From assembly GCF_026627925.1 (NCBI RefSeq), contig NZ_JAPNLE010000009.1:4154001-4218000 (forward strand): a stretch of DNA of 64,000 bases, in the 5' to 3' direction. The translations under genes and the position numbers were made by a program. This document shows positions 61,838-64,000 of this stretch, piece by piece. The notes beneath the pieces were generated by a model. It saw nothing but the letters and a program-made list of their open reading frames with translations, did no database searches and was not told the origin of the DNA. The stretch's first letter is position 1. Each line of letters begins with the position of its first letter. Source of the DNA: Cupriavidus sp. D39 (GTDB lineage: Bacteria > Pseudomonadota > Gammaproteobacteria > Burkholderiales > Burkholderiaceae).

Positions 61838-62520
61838 GTAAAGAAAAGTAACCAAAAGAAAGGGATCCTTGCAGGAGGCTGGCGTGGCGTCATTGGGGAC
61901 CCCAATGATTTCGTCGTACGGCCCCGGGTTCTAATGACCTCGTGCCGTTACCAGTTTAGATCATCACGACGCTGCCAATGCCCAGGGTTTCGTGGTGGCC
62001 CCCACCGGTAGCCACCACCACGAAGTTCAAGCCGTCTGTCGCTCGCGGCGCGGGCGGCCACGAAGTTGCAAGCGTCCCGTTTTCGTCGTGGGCGCGGTGG
62101 CACCGCCGGAATAGTTTTGAGGGATTCGCCACCGCGCCCACCCCACCACGAAACCATCACGGCGTGATATATCGTGATGCTCCGATCCGGTACCGGCAGA
62201 TGGGCGAATGGGCAGGGATGCGGCTACCGGGGGCCTCACCACGAAACCAGCGTCATTAACAGGATCGTGGCCATTCAAACCGGTAACGGCACGAGTGAAT
62301 TAAAACCCGGGGCCTGACGACGAAACCATTGGGCTACGCAACCCCGACAAGCCAGCCTCCTGCAAGGATCGCTTTCTTTGGTTACTTTTCTTTACGAGTA
62401 AAGAAAAGTGACATCTCACACGTTCTAAAACGGCCAACCCCGTACAGCCGCGACAGCAGCTAGAAGCATGAAAACCCCACCCAGCAAGCGCCAAAACCCG
62501 CGTCAGCGGGGCCAGAAGCG
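61838..62520. repeat. Inner left arm, centre and right arm of a large imperfect palindrome
   Basis: 61838-62112 and the reverse complement of 62112-62397 share, in the same order, TAAAGAAAAGTAACC, GATCCTTGCAGGAGGCTGG, TTTCGTCGT, GGCCCCGGGTT, CTCGTGCCGTTACC, TTTCGTGGTG, CCGGTAGCC and GTGGGCGCGGTGGC. Spacing varies, so these are two diverged copies of one element in opposite orientation. The segment 62398-62520 matches 58193-58316. No gene longer than about 90 codons with recognisable content is present. The whole gap from 61824 to 62550 is explained by this element. Confidence 0.8.
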
Positions 62521-62550
62521 CCAAATCCGAATCCCCACCCATTCCCCACC

Positions 62551-63009
62551 CTACACATAATCCAACGGCAACGCCGTAGTGTACTTAATCTGTTCCATAG
62601 CAAAACTAGAACTCACATCCGCCAGCTCCGCCCCCTGTATCAGCTTCTTGTAAACGCGATCATAAGCAGCAATATCCGGCACCACCACGCGCAGCAGGTA
62701 ATCGGTATCCCCGGCCATGCGGTAGAACTCGGTGACTTCGGGAATGGAGGCGACAAGATCATGAAAAGTCTTGAGCCACTTGACGCTATGCTGGCTGGTA
62801 CGAACCGATACGAATACCGTCACGCCCACATTCAGCAGCGCGGGATCCAGCAGCGCCACGCGCTTGCGGATCACGCCGCTTTCCTCCAGCTTCTGCACGC
62901 GCCGCCAGCACGGCGTGGAGGTGAGGCCTACCCGCTCCCCAAGCTCCGCCACAGGCACGGTGGCGTCCTCCTGAAGGGCGGCGAGTATCTGGCGGTCGTA
63001 ACGGTCCAT
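62551..63009 (-). CDS. Lrp/AsnC-family transcriptional regulator
   Basis: The 152-residue product starts at ATG 63007-63009 (MDRYDRQILAALQEDATVPV) and has an N-terminal winged helix (VAELGERVGLTSTPCWRRVQKLEE) and a C-terminal RAM ligand domain (FYRMAGDTDYLLRVVVPDI). It lies 60 bp after, and on the same strand as, the cysteine-dioxygenase-like gene, so it may sense a sulfur amino acid (inference). Confidence 0.93.
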   Translation of the reverse strand: MDRYDRQILAALQEDATVPVAELGERVGLTSTPCWRRVQKLEESGVIRKRVALLDPALLNVGVTVFVSVRTSQHSVKWLKTFHDLVASIPEVTEFYRMAGDTDYLLRVVVPDIAAYDRVYKKLIQGAELADVSSSFAMEQIKYTTALPLDYV

Positions 63010-63069
63010 GGCAAATCCTGTTGGCGCGCAGCGTTTCCCTGGTGCCTGGCCGCACGCCGGCCGCAAGAC

Positions 63070-63666
63070 TCAGGCCGCGTCCACCAGCAGGTTCACACCG
63101 CTGCAGATGTGTTCCTGGTCCACCCCATAGATATGCAGCGACACGGCCACCGCGTCGCTGTCGTTGCCGAGCGCATGGATATGGCGCAGCCCGGCCGGCA
63201 CGCTGAAGGTGTCGCCCGCCGTGCGCGTGATCTCGCCGCACGGATGTGCCTGGCGCTCTTGCGCGTCCCAGCGGTAGTGGCGCTCATGCAGCGTGCCGCG
63301 CAGCACCCGGTAGGCGCACCAGGTCTGGTGCCCGTGCACCGGGCTGTGCTGCCCCGGCCGCCAGACGATCAGCATGGCGGAGAAGCGCGCCAGCGGATCG
63401 GCGTGCACCAGGTGGCGCACATAGCCCTGGGCCGAGCCCTCGCGCAGCGATTCCGGCAACAGTGCCAGCAGCGTCGCGGCATCCGGCAGGCTGGCTTCGA
63501 TGCCTTGCGCCACCATGCGCGCGCTGGCGGCAAAGGCGGACGACATGCCGTCGGATAGCGGGGCAAAGAGATCCGGCTGGCCGCCGACCGCGTCAAGGGT
63601 GCCAAGGACACCGGCGCTACGTGCGTGGCTGGCAATATCGGTAACGGCGGCTTGCTGGGTGGCCAT
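63070..63666 (-). CDS. Cysteine dioxygenase-family protein
   Basis: The 198-residue cupin has the iron-binding pair PVHGHQTWCAYRVL near residue 109 (His-x-His) and a third His at LRHIHALGN near residue 163, as in cysteine or 3-mercaptopropionate dioxygenases. These use non-haem Fe(II) and O2 to make a sulfinate from a thiol. Length fits the bacterial family. Divergent from a LysR gene across an AT-rich gap (63667-63840). Confidence 0.88.
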   Translation of the reverse strand: MATQQAAVTDIASHARSAGVLGTLDAVGGQPDLFAPLSDGMSSAFAASARMVAQGIEASLPDAATLLALLPESLREGSAQGYVRHLVHADPLARFSAMLIVWRPGQHSPVHGHQTWCAYRVLRGTLHERHYRWDAQERQAHPCGEITRTAGDTFSVPAGLRHIHALGNDSDAVAVSLHIYGVDQEHICSGVNLLVDAA

Positions 63667-63840
63667 GAAGGGCTCCTTGTTGGTTTGCGACCATCATAGC
63701 GTCCAGCCCGTAGCAAGCACGTGCGTCCTGTCGTGCAAATCTGGCTGTAAGTGTAATCTAATTCTAATAAAAATCAATAAAGTAGAATATTGTTCCTGGC
63801 GGTGGCGAAACCGCAAGCAGCCGGTGGATAATGCCGCCTC

Positions 63841-64000
63841 ATGGAAATCAAGTGGCTTGAAGACTTCGTCAGCCTGGCCGAGACGCACAGCTTCTCGCGC
63901 TCGGCCGAGCAGCGTCATGTGACGCAGCCCGCGTTCTCGCGCCGGATCCAGTCGCTGGAGTCCTGGGTGGGCACGGAGCTGATCGATCGCTCCAGCTATC
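63841..64000 (+). CDS. LysR-family transcriptional regulator, N-terminal part
   Basis: The gene runs off the right edge; 53 residues are visible. MEIKWLEDFVSLAETHSFSR and HVTQPAFSRRIQSLESWVG form the LysR helix-turn-helix. The tail TELIDRSSY and the overall start resemble the YjiE/HypT-like subgroup. It is divergent from the cysteine dioxygenase-family gene and may regulate it. Confidence 0.88.
   Translation, partial: MEIKWLEDFVSLAETHSFSRSAEQRHVTQPAFSRRIQSLESWVGTELIDRSSY

Noticed and set aside
58316..61838. A target-site duplication for the IS3 element
   Set aside because: CTCG on the left and CCCG on the right differ by one base, and the outer ends of the element are uncertain, so no duplication is claimed.
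61948..62278. Small Arg-rich open frames in the palindromic element
   Set aside because: They exist on both strands with no ribosome-binding site or domain, and the block spacing is not codon-periodic; treated as repeat DNA.
61900..62340. Repeated CACCACGAA/TTTCGTGGTG motifs considered as a CRISPR array
   Set aside because: Repeats are short, irregularly spaced and arranged in inverted symmetry; there is no constant repeat/spacer length and no cas gene.

Overview
The window is GC-rich (about 65-67% by eye), densely coded DNA from a betaproteobacterial chromosome. Gene content and order point to Burkholderiaceae, most likely Cupriavidus or a close relative: the otsB/GH15/otsA trehalose block, the DUF971-ubiE-Tim44-ubiJ-ubiB block, FmdB-DUF502-aspS, nudB followed by a YbhP-like gene, the DUF3683 oxidoreductase, and an Atm1-type ABC exporter. 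The species assignment is inference. No rRNA, tRNA or CRISPR array was seen.

Layout. 1-236: start of ilvA (minus). 480-4735: trehalose cluster (plus). 4785-13106: minus-strand operon for a molybdenum hydroxylase of the form II CO dehydrogenase (BMS) type, read as coxS, coxL, coxM, coxD, coxE, coxG, xdhC, mocA. 13535-20910: YqaA-like membrane protein, a 1324-residue FAD/Fe-S oxidoreductase, a HIT protein and a YddA-like ABC transporter. 20963-27751: ubiquinone block, split by a group II intron placed directly after the terminator of the Tim44-like gene. 27815-34163: methyltransferase, a repeat-built secreted protein, a solute symporter, FmdB, DUF502 and aspS. 34181-37523: an MFS/agmatinase/LysR group. 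37713-43524: coiled-coil membrane protein, nudB, endonuclease/phosphatase, LysR, SDR, mobB, cardiolipin synthase. 43837-53079: fatty-acid beta-oxidation set (TetR, acyl-CoA dehydrogenase, FadB-like, thiolase, DegV, enoyl-CoA hydratase, thioesterase). 53258-58163: Atm1-like exporter and an SsuABC/NMT1-type importer. 58164-62550: a nest of repeats, an IS3-family element and a second group II intron. 62551-64000: Lrp regulator, cysteine-dioxygenase-like protein and the start of a LysR gene.

Functional links: the cox operon carries both the structural subunits and the maturation factors of a molybdenum hydroxylase. UbiE, UbiJ and UbiB serve ubiquinone synthesis. The TetR-to-hydratase block is a complete beta-oxidation spiral.

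Two patterns run across the window. First, at least ten single-base reading-frame breaks occur in otherwise conserved genes (otsA, yddA-like, ubiJ, agmatinase, a LysR gene, cardiolipin synthase, TetR, ABC ATPase), nearly all at G, C or T runs; this looks more like consensus-sequence error than gene decay. Second, the intergenic spaces hold several families of dispersed palindromic repeats, and the mobile elements sit in or beside them. The most striking case is a roughly 400-bp-per-arm imperfect palindrome at 58193-62520 whose left arm is split by an IS3-type element that is itself split by a group II intron.
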